Assembly (NCBI GenBank): GCA_023417935.1
Contig: JAEZDY010000042.1
Location: 186,001 to 250,000, forward strand
DNA: 64,000 nucleotides
Direction: 5' to 3'
Origin: Bacteroidota bacterium
Lineage (GTDB): Bacteria > Bacteroidota > Bacteroidia > Bacteroidales > Lentimicrobiaceae
In this document: positions 33,375-43,320 of the stretch, one piece after another
How the letters are laid out: every line of letters starts with the position of its first letter
How positions within the stretch are numbered: position 1 is the stretch's first letter
The notes under the pieces: generated by a model
Told to the model about the DNA's origin: nothing
What the model saw: the letters and a program-made list of their open reading frames with translations, nothing else
Databases searched by the model: none
Program-made: the position numbers and the translations under genes

Positions 33375-34544
33375 CTAATATTCTATTAGTCCTTCAGGGG
33401 AGTGTAGAGTGAGCTTTTTGGAGGTGGAATATTCACACCTGCCAATAATTTTTGCATCAACATTAAAAGATTCTGAAATTTCTATTACCCTCTGTGCATA
33501 TTGCTCAGGTAAATAGAGTTCCATTCTATGACCCATATTGAATACTTTATACATTTCACGCAGAGGTGTATTTGATTGCTCACGGATTACCCGGAACAAT
33601 GGGGGGACGTCGAATAAGTTGTCCTTTATAACATGCAGTTGATCAACGAAATGAAGTACCTTAGTTTGAGCGCCGCCTGAACAATGTACCATTCCGTGGA
33701 TGTGCTGACGCAGTTCATCAAGTACTTGTTTTATAATTGGGGCATACGTGCGGGTAGGGGAGAGCAGGAGTTTACCGAAATCAATTCCTTCAACCGGTGA
33801 TCGGTCAGTTAATTTGATGCTACCGCTATATACAAGTTCTTCAGGTACTGAAGGATCAAATGATTCAGGATATTGAGCAGCATATTCTTTTGATAAGAGA
33901 TCATGGCGTGCAGATGTTAAACCATTACTGCCTGTTCCGCCGTTATATGTATCCTCATAACTTGCTTGACCATAGGAGGATAGCCCTACTATTACGTCAC
34001 CCGGAACAATATTGTTATTAGAAATAATATCTTCTCGTTTTACCCTGGCTGTAACTGTTGAGTCAACAATAATTGTTCTAACCAAATCACCAACATCGGC
34101 AGTTTCCCCACCTGTAGAATAAATGCCTATTCCAAAGCTCCTCATTTGTTCGAGGAAATCTTCTGTACCATTTATAATTTCGGCGATCACATTGCCAGGA
34201 ATAAGATTCTTATTACGGCCAATGGTACTCGAAATGAGTATATTGTCAGTAACGCCTATGCACAGTAAATCATCTGTGTTCATCACAATTGCATCCTGGG
34301 CAATGCCTCTCCACACCGACAAATCACCGGTTTCTTTCCAGTAAAGATATGCGAGTGAAGATTTTGTTCCGGCACCATCAGCATGCATGATGTTACACCA
34401 AAGTTGGTCGCCACCAAGAATATCAGGAACAACCTTGCAGAATGCACCTGGAAAAATACCTTTATCTACGCCTTTAATAGCATTATGAACATCTTCCTTA
34501 TCGGCTGAAACACCCCTTCGATTGTATCGTGATTCCTGATTCAT
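33375..34544 (-). CDS. purM: Phosphoribosylformylglycinamidine cyclo-ligase (AIR synthetase)
   Basis: Fifth step of purine synthesis: ATP-dependent closure of FGAM to AIR. The 389-residue protein starts MNQESRYNRRGVSADKED (the family YxxxGV motif), then MHADGAGTKSSLAY, IAQDAIVMNTDDLLCIG, YSTGGETADVGDLVRTI, VGLSSYGQASYEDTYNGG and LLSPTRTYAPII. The His-containing GMVHCSGGAQTKVL replaces the usual GLAHITGGG region, as in other Bacteroidetes PurM. First gene of the purM-prfA-pyrF unit. Confidence 0.92.
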   Translation of the reverse strand: MNQESRYNRRGVSADKEDVHNAIKGVDKGIFPGAFCKVVPDILGGDQLWCNIMHADGAGTKSSLAYLYWKETGDLSVWRGIAQDAIVMNTDDLLCIGVTDNILISSTIGRNKNLIPGNVIAEIINGTEDFLEQMRSFGIGIYSTGGETADVGDLVRTIIVDSTVTARVKREDIISNNNIVPGDVIVGLSSYGQASYEDTYNGGTGSNGLTSARHDLLSKEYAAQYPESFDPSVPEELVYSGSIKLTDRSPVEGIDFGKLLLSPTRTYAPIIKQVLDELRQHIHGMVHCSGGAQTKVLHFVDQLHVIKDNLFDVPPLFRVIREQSNTPLREMYKVFNMGHRMELYLPEQYAQRVIEISESFNVDAKIIGRCEYSTSKKLTLHSPEGLIEY

Positions 34545-34632
34545 TGTTTCATTTTAGGTTAAAGCCAGTTAACTGCATGTGTTAGTTTTACTTTGATTTG
34601 CCTGGCTCGTTATTACACACAATATAAAATAA

Positions 34633-34667
34633 GGGTGCGATCAACCCTGAAAAGTTTAATCGTACCC
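34633..34667 (-). terminator. Terminator after the PorE-like gene
   Basis: GGGTGCGAT / ATCGTACCC stem (one G-T type mismatch) with a 17-base loop, 22 bases past the stop. The minus strand continues TTATTTTATATTG, a U-rich tract. Confidence 0.7.
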
Positions 34668-34688
34668 TCATTGTATTTTGTTTCCATT

Positions 34689-37136
34689 CTAATTGAATGT
34701 CAATGTTTTCTTTTCCTGGTCTATTTTAAAGCGTCCTAGTGTACTTAATGTACTTTCACCTATGATCACCCCTTCAGTAAGCTTGTGCGACACAGAAGCT
34801 TCAATATTAGATGCTGTGCGGGGGCCTAATCTGATTTCTTTTATTCTGAATACAGCCTTATCGGCTATGCTTCCTTCAGCAAGGATTTTAGTAGCATCTC
34901 CAACAAAATCATCTTTGTTAATAGTGCCATTCTGTAGTAGTTTCTGAGCTTCTGGAAGTGAAAAAATAAACCCACGATCATTAGGGTCAAGCATAATCTC
35001 AGTTGTCTTGCCGTTAACAATTACAGGAATCAGGAGTGAACTACCTTTACCAGTACGCAACTGTACTATATTGTCTTCAGGATTAACCTTAATTTCAACC
35101 TTTTGCTGAGTGAATTCCTGGTTTTTAGCTTTGGGCACGAAGTCCTTGCTTAATACCCTGAATTCAGTACGGCGGTTTAAAGCATGTGCAGCTTCTTTTT
35201 CAGGCACGGTTTTTAAAGAATCAATAAAACTTTCTGTTAAAGTAGTGCCTTCTGTTAACAAAACTCCATCTTTCCTGATATTCCGGGCCAAAGTTCTGGG
35301 TACCCTTTCACCATAGCCTTTAGCGACTAAACGTGCAGGATCAATACCGCGTTCAATAAGATAATTTACTACTGATTCGGCTCTTCGCTGTGATAGTATG
35401 TCATTTCTTTCTTCAGTGTCACGGGCATCAGTGTGTGCAGCTAACTCGATGACTATTGTTTCATTATCGAGCAGGGTTTTGATCAACCCTTGCAATGAAT
35501 CCTGGTACTGAGGTTTAAGATCCCACTTAGCCAAATCATATAAAATATCAGGCAGAACCACTGGTTTTTCAGGAATCGGCTCAAGCATAAAATCAATTAC
35601 GAAATCCTTGTTCTTATCTAGTCCAACGGTTGTTTCACGGGCTTTTTTGTTAAAGTAGTTTTCTTTAACCACAGTGAGTTCGTATGTTGTGTTGGGCTTA
35701 ATTTGCGATTTACTAAAAGAATAGTAACCTTTAGGGTCGGTCTTTGATTCAACAGATGAACCATCAGATCCTACTAATTTTACTGAAGCCATTGGCACAA
35801 ATTGCAGAGTACGGTCATCTTTAACTGTACCTGCTAAAGTAAATACAAGAGGCGGGTTGCTGAATGTGTAAATATCATCTCCACCTCTTCCACCCTTACG
35901 ATTGGAAGTAAAAACACCTGCATCCTCGCCCGGTTTAAACACCATGGCGAAATCATCCCCGTTTGAATTCATGGGCACTTCTATATTTACAGGCTTTGTC
36001 CACTTATCATCCCTTTTTACTGATTTGAAAATGTCTAAACCTCCAAGTCCCGGATGACCAGCAGATGAGAAATATAGAACTGTGTCGTTTCTAAGGAATG
36101 GGAAAACTTCATCACCAGGTGTATTGATCAGTTCACCCAGGTTAAGGGGTTTCTTAAATTTATCAGACACAGAGGAACGAGTAGAGATCCATAGATCTTT
36201 ACCTCCCTGCCCACCGTCTCTGTCACTTGAAAAAATAATTGTAAGTTCATCACTACTTATGGCAGGATGTCCATTGGTGACAGTGCTATCACTCGAAAGG
36301 TCAAGTTCCTGAGGTTCCCCCCATCCTCTGCCTGTGCGTTTTACGACTAAAATCTTACAATTAGAACCTTCAGTTTCTTCGTTTCCACACCGGGTGTAAT
36401 ACATGGTATTGAAACTGGTATTAAAAACGGGTGCTCCTTCGTTTGCATTGGTGTTCAATTTACCTTCAGCTTCTGCCAGTGTAGGTTCACTCCACTCTTC
36501 TTTTCTATCCTGGCGGCTTTGGAATATGTCGCTGAAGTTCTGACCGGTCCAACCATCAAGACCTTTACCAGTACTACCTTCACGGGTAGAAGTGAATACT
36601 ATAGCATTGTAAAATTTATCAGAATATGTAGCCGCAAAATCGTCAGCCTTTGAGTTTACTTTCTTAATGTTAGTGACGGTATACTTTGTAGGATTTTCAA
36701 TCCATTCCTGTACCATATTGCAAGCCTGAACACCATTGGGACCTCTTGAGTCTTCTGGCACAGCTTCAGCATATCGGGCGTAGTATTCTTTTGCCATATC
36801 ATATTTTTCACTGGCCATGAGCATGTCAGCGTAGTGAAGGTAAGCAATTGGATTCTTGCTTGCAAAATCACTATTGATCATACGGCGGTAATTCACCTCA
36901 GCTCGTTTGGTGTTGTTCATCATTCTATATGATTCAGCCATTTTGAATGATATCCTATCCTTTTCAGCACGACTTTTGGTACGTGAGTATGCTTTTTTAT
37001 AACGTGTAGCCGCAACGTTATACTGGAATGAATTAAAGGCGTCATCAGCAGCAGCCATACGTCTGCTTTGTGCAGAAACTTCAGGGACTGAAAACGCTAA
37101 TAACAAGAGGAAGGAAAGAATGATTTTAAGATTCAT
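34689..37136 (-). CDS. PorE-like TPR/PD40/CRD/OmpA protein with a C-terminal aspartyl-protease-like domain
   Basis: 815 residues from the ATG at 37136, which begins a signal peptide (ending EVSAQ). Domains in order: TPR-like helices (about 25-150), PD40 beta-propeller (about 165-425, with SSDRDGGQGGKDLWIS and FTSNRKGGRGGDDIYTF), carboxypeptidase-regulatory domain (430-520) and OmpA peptidoglycan-binding domain (530-660, ELAAHTDARDTEERNDILSQ, RAESVVNYLIERGIDPARLV). This order is that of the T9SS protein PorE. Residues 691-815 add a fold-like match to a clan AA aspartyl protease (IPVIVNGKTTEIMLDPNDRG) in which the catalytic Asp-Thr-Gly reads Asp717-Pro-Asn-Asp, so it is probably inactive. Cotranscribed with tatA (29-base gap). 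Confidence 0.85.
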   Translation of the reverse strand: MNLKIILSFLLLLAFSVPEVSAQSRRMAAADDAFNSFQYNVAATRYKKAYSRTKSRAEKDRISFKMAESYRMMNNTKRAEVNYRRMINSDFASKNPIAYLHYADMLMASEKYDMAKEYYARYAEAVPEDSRGPNGVQACNMVQEWIENPTKYTVTNIKKVNSKADDFAATYSDKFYNAIVFTSTREGSTGKGLDGWTGQNFSDIFQSRQDRKEEWSEPTLAEAEGKLNTNANEGAPVFNTSFNTMYYTRCGNEETEGSNCKILVVKRTGRGWGEPQELDLSSDSTVTNGHPAISSDELTIIFSSDRDGGQGGKDLWISTRSSVSDKFKKPLNLGELINTPGDEVFPFLRNDTVLYFSSAGHPGLGGLDIFKSVKRDDKWTKPVNIEVPMNSNGDDFAMVFKPGEDAGVFTSNRKGGRGGDDIYTFSNPPLVFTLAGTVKDDRTLQFVPMASVKLVGSDGSSVESKTDPKGYYSFSKSQIKPNTTYELTVVKENYFNKKARETTVGLDKNKDFVIDFMLEPIPEKPVVLPDILYDLAKWDLKPQYQDSLQGLIKTLLDNETIVIELAAHTDARDTEERNDILSQRRAESVVNYLIERGIDPARLVAKGYGERVPRTLARNIRKDGVLLTEGTTLTESFIDSLKTVPEKEAAHALNRRTEFRVLSKDFVPKAKNQEFTQQKVEIKVNPEDNIVQLRTGKGSSLLIPVIVNGKTTEIMLDPNDRGFIFSLPEAQKLLQNGTINKDDFVGDATKILAEGSIADKAVFRIKEIRLGPRTASNIEASVSHKLTEGVIIGESTLSTLGRFKIDQEKKTLTFN

Positions 37137-37165
37137 GAATTTTATTGATTGAGTGATGATTCTCA

Positions 37166-37573
37166 CTAGGTTATCTCATTTTGTCCATTAACGTTCTTAA
37201 TATGTTCATTATTGTTGCTGTCATTAGTAACATCAACATCTGCAGGAGGTTTTTGAGTGGATAGCATTTTTTTTCTAACCGGACTTAACTTCTTGTCAGA
37301 AACTGGGTCTAATATTTTGTTGAGTTCCAAATTCTCAGCATTAACACGGGCTGTTTCCCTTGCCGCCCTCAGTTCTGATGTGATATTGCGGGTTTCATCC
37401 TGAAACTCACGGGTTAATTCACCTGAAACGCTCTTAATCTCGTTCATTGTTCTGCCAAGTTTCCGGGCAATTTCAGGTAATTTTCGTGGGCCAAATACAA
37501 AGAAAGCAACGAGCAGAATGATTAAAAACTCTCCACCACTTATATCAAGAAACAGTAAAAGACCAGTTGACAT
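37166..37573 (-). CDS. tatA: Sec-independent translocase TatA/TatB-type protein
   Basis: 135 residues from the ATG at 37573 (MSTGLLLFLDISGGEFLIIL); 16 further codons are open upstream but do not fit. A short membrane helix (about 10-26) is followed by the hinge FGPRKLPEIARKLGRTMNEI and an amphipathic helix with KSVSGELTREFQDETRN. The long polar tail (70-135) is more TatB-like than TatA-like. No tatC lies in the window, so whether it acts as TatA or TatB is open. It leads the two-gene unit with the PorE-like gene. Confidence 0.87.
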   Translation of the reverse strand: MSTGLLLFLDISGGEFLIILLVAFFVFGPRKLPEIARKLGRTMNEIKSVSGELTREFQDETRNITSELRAARETARVNAENLELNKILDPVSDKKLSPVRKKMLSTQKPPADVDVTNDSNNNEHIKNVNGQNEIT

Positions 37574-37641
37574 GTGACTTCTATTTGGCTTGTAAAGATA
37601 CGCATTTATAAAATGAATCAATCAAACTGGTTCAAAAGAAA

Positions 37642-37665
37642 AGAGCCACCTTGTAAGGCGGCTCT
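37642..37665 (-). terminator. Terminator of secDF
   Basis: Stem AGAGCC / GGCTCT with inner CCTT / AAGG (one mismatched pair between), 29 bases past the secDF stop. The minus strand continues TTTCTTTTG. Confidence 0.8.
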
Positions 37666-37693
37666 GTTTCGGAATATTGACAATTTCAATTAT

Positions 37694-40600
37694 TTATCTT
37701 TTTGCAGTCTTAACCTCAAGTGTTTTCTTTGCTTTACTGCTCTCTGACTTAGTGATAAAATCGAAAGCTAATGCTGCAGCACTAAAAATTGAGGAGTAAG
37801 TACCAACAACAATACCCACCATAAGAGCAAAAATAAAGCCCCTGATAACCTCACCACCAAAGATGAATATAGCAATAAGTACAACTAATGTAGTACCTGC
37901 TGTATTGAATGTTCGGCCAAGAGTGCTATTGATAGCTTTATTCATATTGTCTTTTAAGGTATGTTTTGGATGTAGTCCAAGGAACTCCCTGATACGGTCA
38001 AAGATGATAACGGTATCATTAATAGAATAACCTATGATTGTTAGGATAGCAGCAATGAATGCCTGGTCAACTTCAAGATTAAATGGCAAAATACCATAGA
38101 AAATTGAGAATAGACCTATTGTTATCAGTGTATCATGAGCCAGGGTGATCAAGCCAGCCAAACCATATTGCCATTTCTTGAATCGTATAGCAATGTAAAT
38201 GAAGATCACAAGAAGTGCAAAAATAATAGCCATAACTGCACCTTGCTTAATGTCATCAGCTATCGTAGCTCCAACCTTTTGAGAGCTCATACGGCCGAGT
38301 ACTTTGGTGTCACTATCTGAAGTAAAGTCATTATATGACATGTTACTGGCATAGAATTGCTTCAAACCCTCAAAGAGTTTTGACTCAACAATGCTATCAG
38401 CAGCTTCGCTTTCTTCATCAATGATATACTTGGTTGTAATCTTAACCTGATTGTTACCACCAAAGGTCTTTACTTCAGGAGCTTCACCAAATTGAGTGCT
38501 GAGTGCTTTCCTAACGTCATTTGTTGAAACGTCCTGATCAAACCTCACGATGTAAGTTCTTCCACCTGTGAAATCAACACCAAAGTTTAAACCTTTGGTT
38601 GCAAGTGAAATAACCCCGGCAAGGATCACAATTCCTGATACCATATAAAGGGTCTTCCTGATTTTGATGAAATCTATGCTAATATCAGTGAAGGCATATC
38701 GGGTATATGAATTATCAAAAGTGATTGTCTTGTTTTTCTTCAAGAGGTTTTCGAAGATTATTCTTGAGATAAAGATAGCTGTGAACAATGAAGTTATAAT
38801 ACCTATTATGAGTGTGGTTGCAAAACCTTGAATTGGACCTGTACCAAAGATGTAGAGTACTATTCCTGTGAGAAGTGTGGTAACGTTACCGTCGATGATG
38901 GCAGAGTATGCATTATTATAACCATCGGTTATAGCAAGTCGCATTCCTTTACCGGCCCTGAGTTCTTCTCTGATACGCTCATAAATAATAACGTTAGCAT
39001 CAACTGCCATACCTAAAGTAAGCACAATACCAGCGATACCAGGTAGAGTAAGTACTGCACCCAGAGATGTAAGAACCCCAAAGATAAAGAATATGTTAGT
39101 TACCAGTGCAAGGTCGGCAATCCAACCGGCTCTGTTATAATATCCTATCATGTATATAAGTACAAGTACGAAGGCTATTACAAATGATGCCAGTCCTGAG
39201 TTAATTGATTCACGTCCTAAAGATGGACCAACAACTTCTTCCTGAACAATACGTGCAGGGGCTGGTAATTTACCTGCCTTAAGGATGTTGCTTAAATCTT
39301 GTGCTTCTTCAATGGTGAAGTTACCTGAAATTGATGAACGTCCGTTAGGAATCTCTCCATTAACTCGTGGTGCACTATAAACGTAATCATCAAGAACGAT
39401 AGCTATCTGATTGCCAATGTTATCAGCAGTCAGTCGCTTCCATATCTTGGCACCTTCGTTGTTCATTAACATTGTAATTTCAACGCGTCCGTTTTGATCA
39501 TAGTCCTGGCGTGCTTCAACAACTGCATCACCACCCAGAGGTGCTTTTCCTTCGCGGTCGGTAACCTTCAAAGCTACAAGCTCCAGAACTTCTGGTCTAT
39601 CAGCTTCAGGTTTTACTGTCCACGCTAATTTAAGATCACGAGGGAAAATCTTAGCAACTCTTGAAAGAGCTTTATTAACTAGTGCTGTGTCCTTTATTGC
39701 TGCATAACCTACAGTTGCACCTTGTCCTGGAAAGTATCTGCCGTTTTCATCAGGGAAAATAGCAGGGCGGAGGTAAGCATATAATGGATTTTCCTTTGCA
39801 TATTTTTCAAATGATTCTTTTTGTTTTGCTACAGCAGAAGTATCACCGCTAATTTTATCCAGCAGTGATGCACTATCTGAAGCAAGTTGCGATGAGTCAG
39901 CAGCAACAATTGTAGTATCAGCTGGTGATAATGTGCTTTGTTCGCTCTGACTGGTGATATCATCCAGGTTTGTGCTATCAGTAACAACTTCGCCTGCATC
40001 AGCCAATCTTTTATTTGCTTCTTCAAAATATTGTAAAACATCAGCGAACTGGTATGTTTCCCAGAATTCAAGCTGTGCAGTTCCCTGCAGGAGCTTACGA
40101 ACGCGCTCAGGCTCTTTTATACCCGGAAGTTCCACTAATATACGGCCAGCAGTTTGTAACTTCTGGATATTAGGTTGAGCTACCCCAAAGCGGTCAATAC
40201 GAGTGCGAAGGATGTTGAATGTTCTGTCAATTGCTCCATTCGTTTCTTCCCTGATTACTTTGATTACTTCATCATTTGTGGAGTTGAATGTAACCCTGTC
40301 CTTCAGATCAACAGTATTGAAAATAGCGGCTAATTTGGCATTGGGATCAACCTCATTAAAAGACTCACCAAACAGAGTGACGAAATCTTCCTGACTGTTT
40401 TTCTGTTTTTCAACAGCTCGCTCAATTGCCTGGGTAAAAACGGGATTATCACTATTGTCAGCTAAAGCTTTAACAATTTCAACAACAGATACTTCCATTG
40501 TTACGTTCATTCCGCCTTTTAAGTCAAGACCTAGATTTAACTCTCTTTCTTTTACCTCCTGGTAGGTATATTTCCTGACTAGAATATTATATACCGGCTG

Positions 40601-40840
40601 GTTAGCCATTGAATCAAGGTAATAAGCTTCCCTGGCTTTAACAATCGAGTCATAAAGGGTAGATTCAACATCTGAATTCCCATTTGACATTTCTTTTGCT
40701 AATTGGGTAGCAACCTCATTTCTGGCATAATTCCTGGCTTTACTCTCAACCCTTTTTGAAAAGAATGTGAATGAAAGCTGAAAAAGGCACACAATTGCCA
40801 ATGCAATCGCGAAAAATTTAATAGCACCTTTATTCTGCAT
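37694..40840 (-). CDS. secDF: Protein translocase SecD-SecF fusion
   Basis: 1048 residues, fused as in Bacteroidetes. The SecD half has the D1 motif LNLGLDLKGGMNVTMEV (about 83-99), a large periplasmic P1 domain with a Ser/Thr/Asp-rich insertion (about 285-330), and TLGMAVDANVIIYERIREEL in its membrane part. The SecF half starts near 725 with GLNFGVDFTGGRTYIV and has IGYSINDTVIIFDRIREF. The complex uses the proton force to help export by SecYEG. Strong promoter at 40885-40915, terminator at 37642-37665, so monocistronic. Confidence 0.97.
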   Translation of the reverse strand: MQNKGAIKFFAIALAIVCLFQLSFTFFSKRVESKARNYARNEVATQLAKEMSNGNSDVESTLYDSIVKAREAYYLDSMANQPVYNILVRKYTYQEVKERELNLGLDLKGGMNVTMEVSVVEIVKALADNSDNPVFTQAIERAVEKQKNSQEDFVTLFGESFNEVDPNAKLAAIFNTVDLKDRVTFNSTNDEVIKVIREETNGAIDRTFNILRTRIDRFGVAQPNIQKLQTAGRILVELPGIKEPERVRKLLQGTAQLEFWETYQFADVLQYFEEANKRLADAGEVVTDSTNLDDITSQSEQSTLSPADTTIVAADSSQLASDSASLLDKISGDTSAVAKQKESFEKYAKENPLYAYLRPAIFPDENGRYFPGQGATVGYAAIKDTALVNKALSRVAKIFPRDLKLAWTVKPEADRPEVLELVALKVTDREGKAPLGGDAVVEARQDYDQNGRVEITMLMNNEGAKIWKRLTADNIGNQIAIVLDDYVYSAPRVNGEIPNGRSSISGNFTIEEAQDLSNILKAGKLPAPARIVQEEVVGPSLGRESINSGLASFVIAFVLVLIYMIGYYNRAGWIADLALVTNIFFIFGVLTSLGAVLTLPGIAGIVLTLGMAVDANVIIYERIREELRAGKGMRLAITDGYNNAYSAIIDGNVTTLLTGIVLYIFGTGPIQGFATTLIIGIITSLFTAIFISRIIFENLLKKNKTITFDNSYTRYAFTDISIDFIKIRKTLYMVSGIVILAGVISLATKGLNFGVDFTGGRTYIVRFDQDVSTNDVRKALSTQFGEAPEVKTFGGNNQVKITTKYIIDEESEAADSIVESKLFEGLKQFYASNMSYNDFTSDSDTKVLGRMSSQKVGATIADDIKQGAVMAIIFALLVIFIYIAIRFKKWQYGLAGLITLAHDTLITIGLFSIFYGILPFNLEVDQAFIAAILTIIGYSINDTVIIFDRIREFLGLHPKHTLKDNMNKAINSTLGRTFNTAGTTLVVLIAIFIFGGEVIRGFIFALMVGIVVGTYSSIFSAAALAFDFITKSESSKAKKTLEVKTAKR

Positions 40841-40884
40841 GTGGTGGATAGATTAATAAATAAATAGACTTTTTTTTGAGTTTG

Positions 40885-40915
40885 CAAATATAGAATAAGT
40901 ATCAGAATTAACCAA
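40885..40915 (-). promoter_or_regulatory. Promoter of secDF
   Basis: Minus strand TTG (40913-40915), 20 bases, TATATTTG (40885-40892): both boxes, 45 bases above the secDF start. A TATCTTTG on the plus strand at 41000-41007 may be the -7 box of the divergent FG-GAP gene, though its nearest TTG is 24 bases away. Confidence 0.78.
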
Positions 40916-41085
40916 TGCACTATCCTAAGTTTTTTTCAGCTATCTTTTGAAGCTAAAATCATTATAATGAGATTGTTTATAAAACCATTTCATCCTTATT
41001 ATCTTTGTAGTCTGTGAACCGTGATATTTATTCACTTTTGGTTCATTGTATTATTAGCTCTTTAATCAATTATAAAATTAGGGAA

Positions 41086-43320
41086 ATGCCTGTTAGATCA
41101 GTGATTCTTTTTAGATTTATTATAGTTTTACTTGTATGTCCTATACTCGTTGATGCTCAATCTGTTAATAATGATTACGGCTTTACCAGATGGAGCGATG
41201 TTCAAGTCAATGTTGATGGTGCAAAGATAAGCAATCCATGGACCGGCGGCTTCAACAATATTCAGTTTGGAGAGATTGACCTGAATAAAGATGGATTTAA
41301 TGATATTGTTGCATTTGAGCGACATGGGAACCGCCTTCTTCCTTTTATTTTCCAAAGTACCGGTATAGCCGGATACAAGTATGATCCTTCATTTCAGAAA
41401 TATTTTCCTCCAATTGCACACCTATTCCAGTTGAAGGATTACAATAATGATGGCAAGCCCGACATATTCACATACACCCCTGGAGGAATTATGGTTTACA
41501 ATAACGTGTCGGGACAAGAAATAAGATTTGAAAAGGCTGTTAACCAATTTATTAAGTCGCTGCAGGGTAATGTTTACACAAATCTGTTAGTTACCAACGT
41601 TGATTATCCGGCAATTTATGATATTGATAATGATGGTGACCTCGATATCCTGACATTTTGGGGACTCGGTTCGTTTCTTGAATTACACAAGAATATGTCA
41701 GTTGAAACGTTTGGTAACGCTGATTCCCTTCTCTTTCACAAGGTGGATTATTGCTGGGGGAGATTCTTAGAATCTGCTCAATCAAATAGTATAATTCTCG
41801 ATACTTGCATCGAAAGGTCCATTGGAGCATATCCTGAAAATGAAAGACATACAGGGTCAACCCTTAATCTGATGGATATTAACAATGATAATGTTCTTGA
41901 CCTGATGCTGGGAGATGTTGATTTTATGAATATCAAAGCATTGATCAATACAGGAAATAATGTTGAGGCTACTATAACATCAGTAATTGATTCATTTCCT
42001 TCAGTCCACCCTATTGATTTGCCCTCATTCCCTTCACTTCAATTGCTTGATATTTATAATGATGGAGTGATGAACTTAACAGCATCTCCCTTCGAACCAG
42101 GATTAAGCAAATCTGCGGGGGATAATTGCACCTGGTTATACAATATCACAAAAACCGGTGAAATGGAATTAGTTACTAAGTCTTTCTTACAAGGTGAAAC
42201 GATTGATATTGGACTGGGAGCTTATCCGGTCTTTGTTGATTTGTCAAATGACGGACTAAATGATTTGATTATCAGTAACTATGGGGTGTTAGATAGTTGT
42301 GATTATAATGATATTGGACAACTTGGTTGTCAACATACTTCAGCCATAAGTTATTTCAAAAACACCGGAACCTCAAAGGATCCTCAATTCACGCAAGTAA
42401 CTACAGATTTTGCTGCATTGAATGATCTTAATTTATTAAGCATCTATCCTGCTTTCGGCGATTTGAACAATGATCAGTTGATGGATATGCTGATTGGTAC
42501 TTCTGATGGTCAATTACTGTTGTTTTACGCAAATGGATATAATAACGGTGTGCCTTCATACTCAACCCCCTCAAACATTCAAGCCGGAAATGCCGGCACC
42601 TATCTAACTCCCGGTCTTATAGATATCAATAATGATCAGTTACTTGATATTATTGCAGGAAGTAAAAATGGCACTTTGAGTTTGTTTTTGAATACCGGGA
42701 GTCAGGAGTCACCGGTATTCACCCTTGTTACAAATGAGTACGGCAGGATAAATGTGACTGACCCGTTACAATCATACACAGGATACAGTGTACCATATTT
42801 CTTCCGCGATAAGCAAAACAACATTCAGATGATTATTGGGTCAGAATCGGGCAAACTTTTTTATTTTCCTGATCTTGATGGTGATTATAATTCTGAATTC
42901 GAAGCTAAGAGCGATGTGTTTGATGTGATGAAAGATGGCATTAGAAGTTCGGCAGCTATTATTGACTTGAATGGGGATGGATTTCCTGATATGGCTCAGG
43001 GAAATTATGCAGGAGGACTTATCTTACACAAGGGTGTTATGCCAGGACCTTCTTCTCTTGATGACATCGTAACAACCCAACGAGCTATATCAGTATACCC
43101 AAACCCCGCAATTTCGAAGGTGACCGTTAGTATACCATATGAAGGTGATTGGCAACTGGATGTTTATGATTCTTTTGGAAGAAGAGTCAAGTCAGAGCAC
43201 CTGACTAGCGAAAGGATAGAATTAGATGTAAGCAACCTGAGAAGCGGACTTTATCTGATAGTGGCTTCTCAGAAAGAAATGTACTATAATTCAGGCTGCA
43301 AATTGATGATCAATCGATGA
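41086..43320 (+). CDS. Secreted FG-GAP/VCBS repeat protein with T9SS sorting domain
   Basis: 744 residues from the ATG at 41086, the only start that puts the signal peptide (PVRSVILFRFIIVLLVCPIL, ending VDAQ) at the N-terminus. At least eight Ca-binding-type repeats of the form (N/D)xDxxxDI are spread over the protein (LNKDGFNDIV, NNDGKPDIF, DNDGDLDIL, SNDGLNDLI, NNDQLMDML, NGDGFPDM), giving an integrin-like propeller. The C-terminus from about 672 (VYPNPAISKVTV, LDVSNLRSGLYLIVAS) is a type A T9SS sorting domain. So the protein is exported across the outer membrane and probably surface-attached. Substrate or ligand unknown. Confidence 0.9.
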   Translation: MPVRSVILFRFIIVLLVCPILVDAQSVNNDYGFTRWSDVQVNVDGAKISNPWTGGFNNIQFGEIDLNKDGFNDIVAFERHGNRLLPFIFQSTGIAGYKYDPSFQKYFPPIAHLFQLKDYNNDGKPDIFTYTPGGIMVYNNVSGQEIRFEKAVNQFIKSLQGNVYTNLLVTNVDYPAIYDIDNDGDLDILTFWGLGSFLELHKNMSVETFGNADSLLFHKVDYCWGRFLESAQSNSIILDTCIERSIGAYPENERHTGSTLNLMDINNDNVLDLMLGDVDFMNIKALINTGNNVEATITSVIDSFPSVHPIDLPSFPSLQLLDIYNDGVMNLTASPFEPGLSKSAGDNCTWLYNITKTGEMELVTKSFLQGETIDIGLGAYPVFVDLSNDGLNDLIISNYGVLDSCDYNDIGQLGCQHTSAISYFKNTGTSKDPQFTQVTTDFAALNDLNLLSIYPAFGDLNNDQLMDMLIGTSDGQLLLFYANGYNNGVPSYSTPSNIQAGNAGTYLTPGLIDINNDQLLDIIAGSKNGTLSLFLNTGSQESPVFTLVTNEYGRINVTDPLQSYTGYSVPYFFRDKQNNIQMIIGSESGKLFYFPDLDGDYNSEFEAKSDVFDVMKDGIRSSAAIIDLNGDGFPDMAQGNYAGGLILHKGVMPGPSSLDDIVTTQRAISVYPNPAISKVTVSIPYEGDWQLDVYDSFGRRVKSEHLTSERIELDVSNLRSGLYLIVASQKEMYYNSGCKLMINR

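Noticed and set aside
43310..43320. Frameshift between the FG-GAP gene and the retropepsin gene
   Set aside because: The genes are on opposite strands and both end normally; the 11-base overlap is a convergent overlap only.
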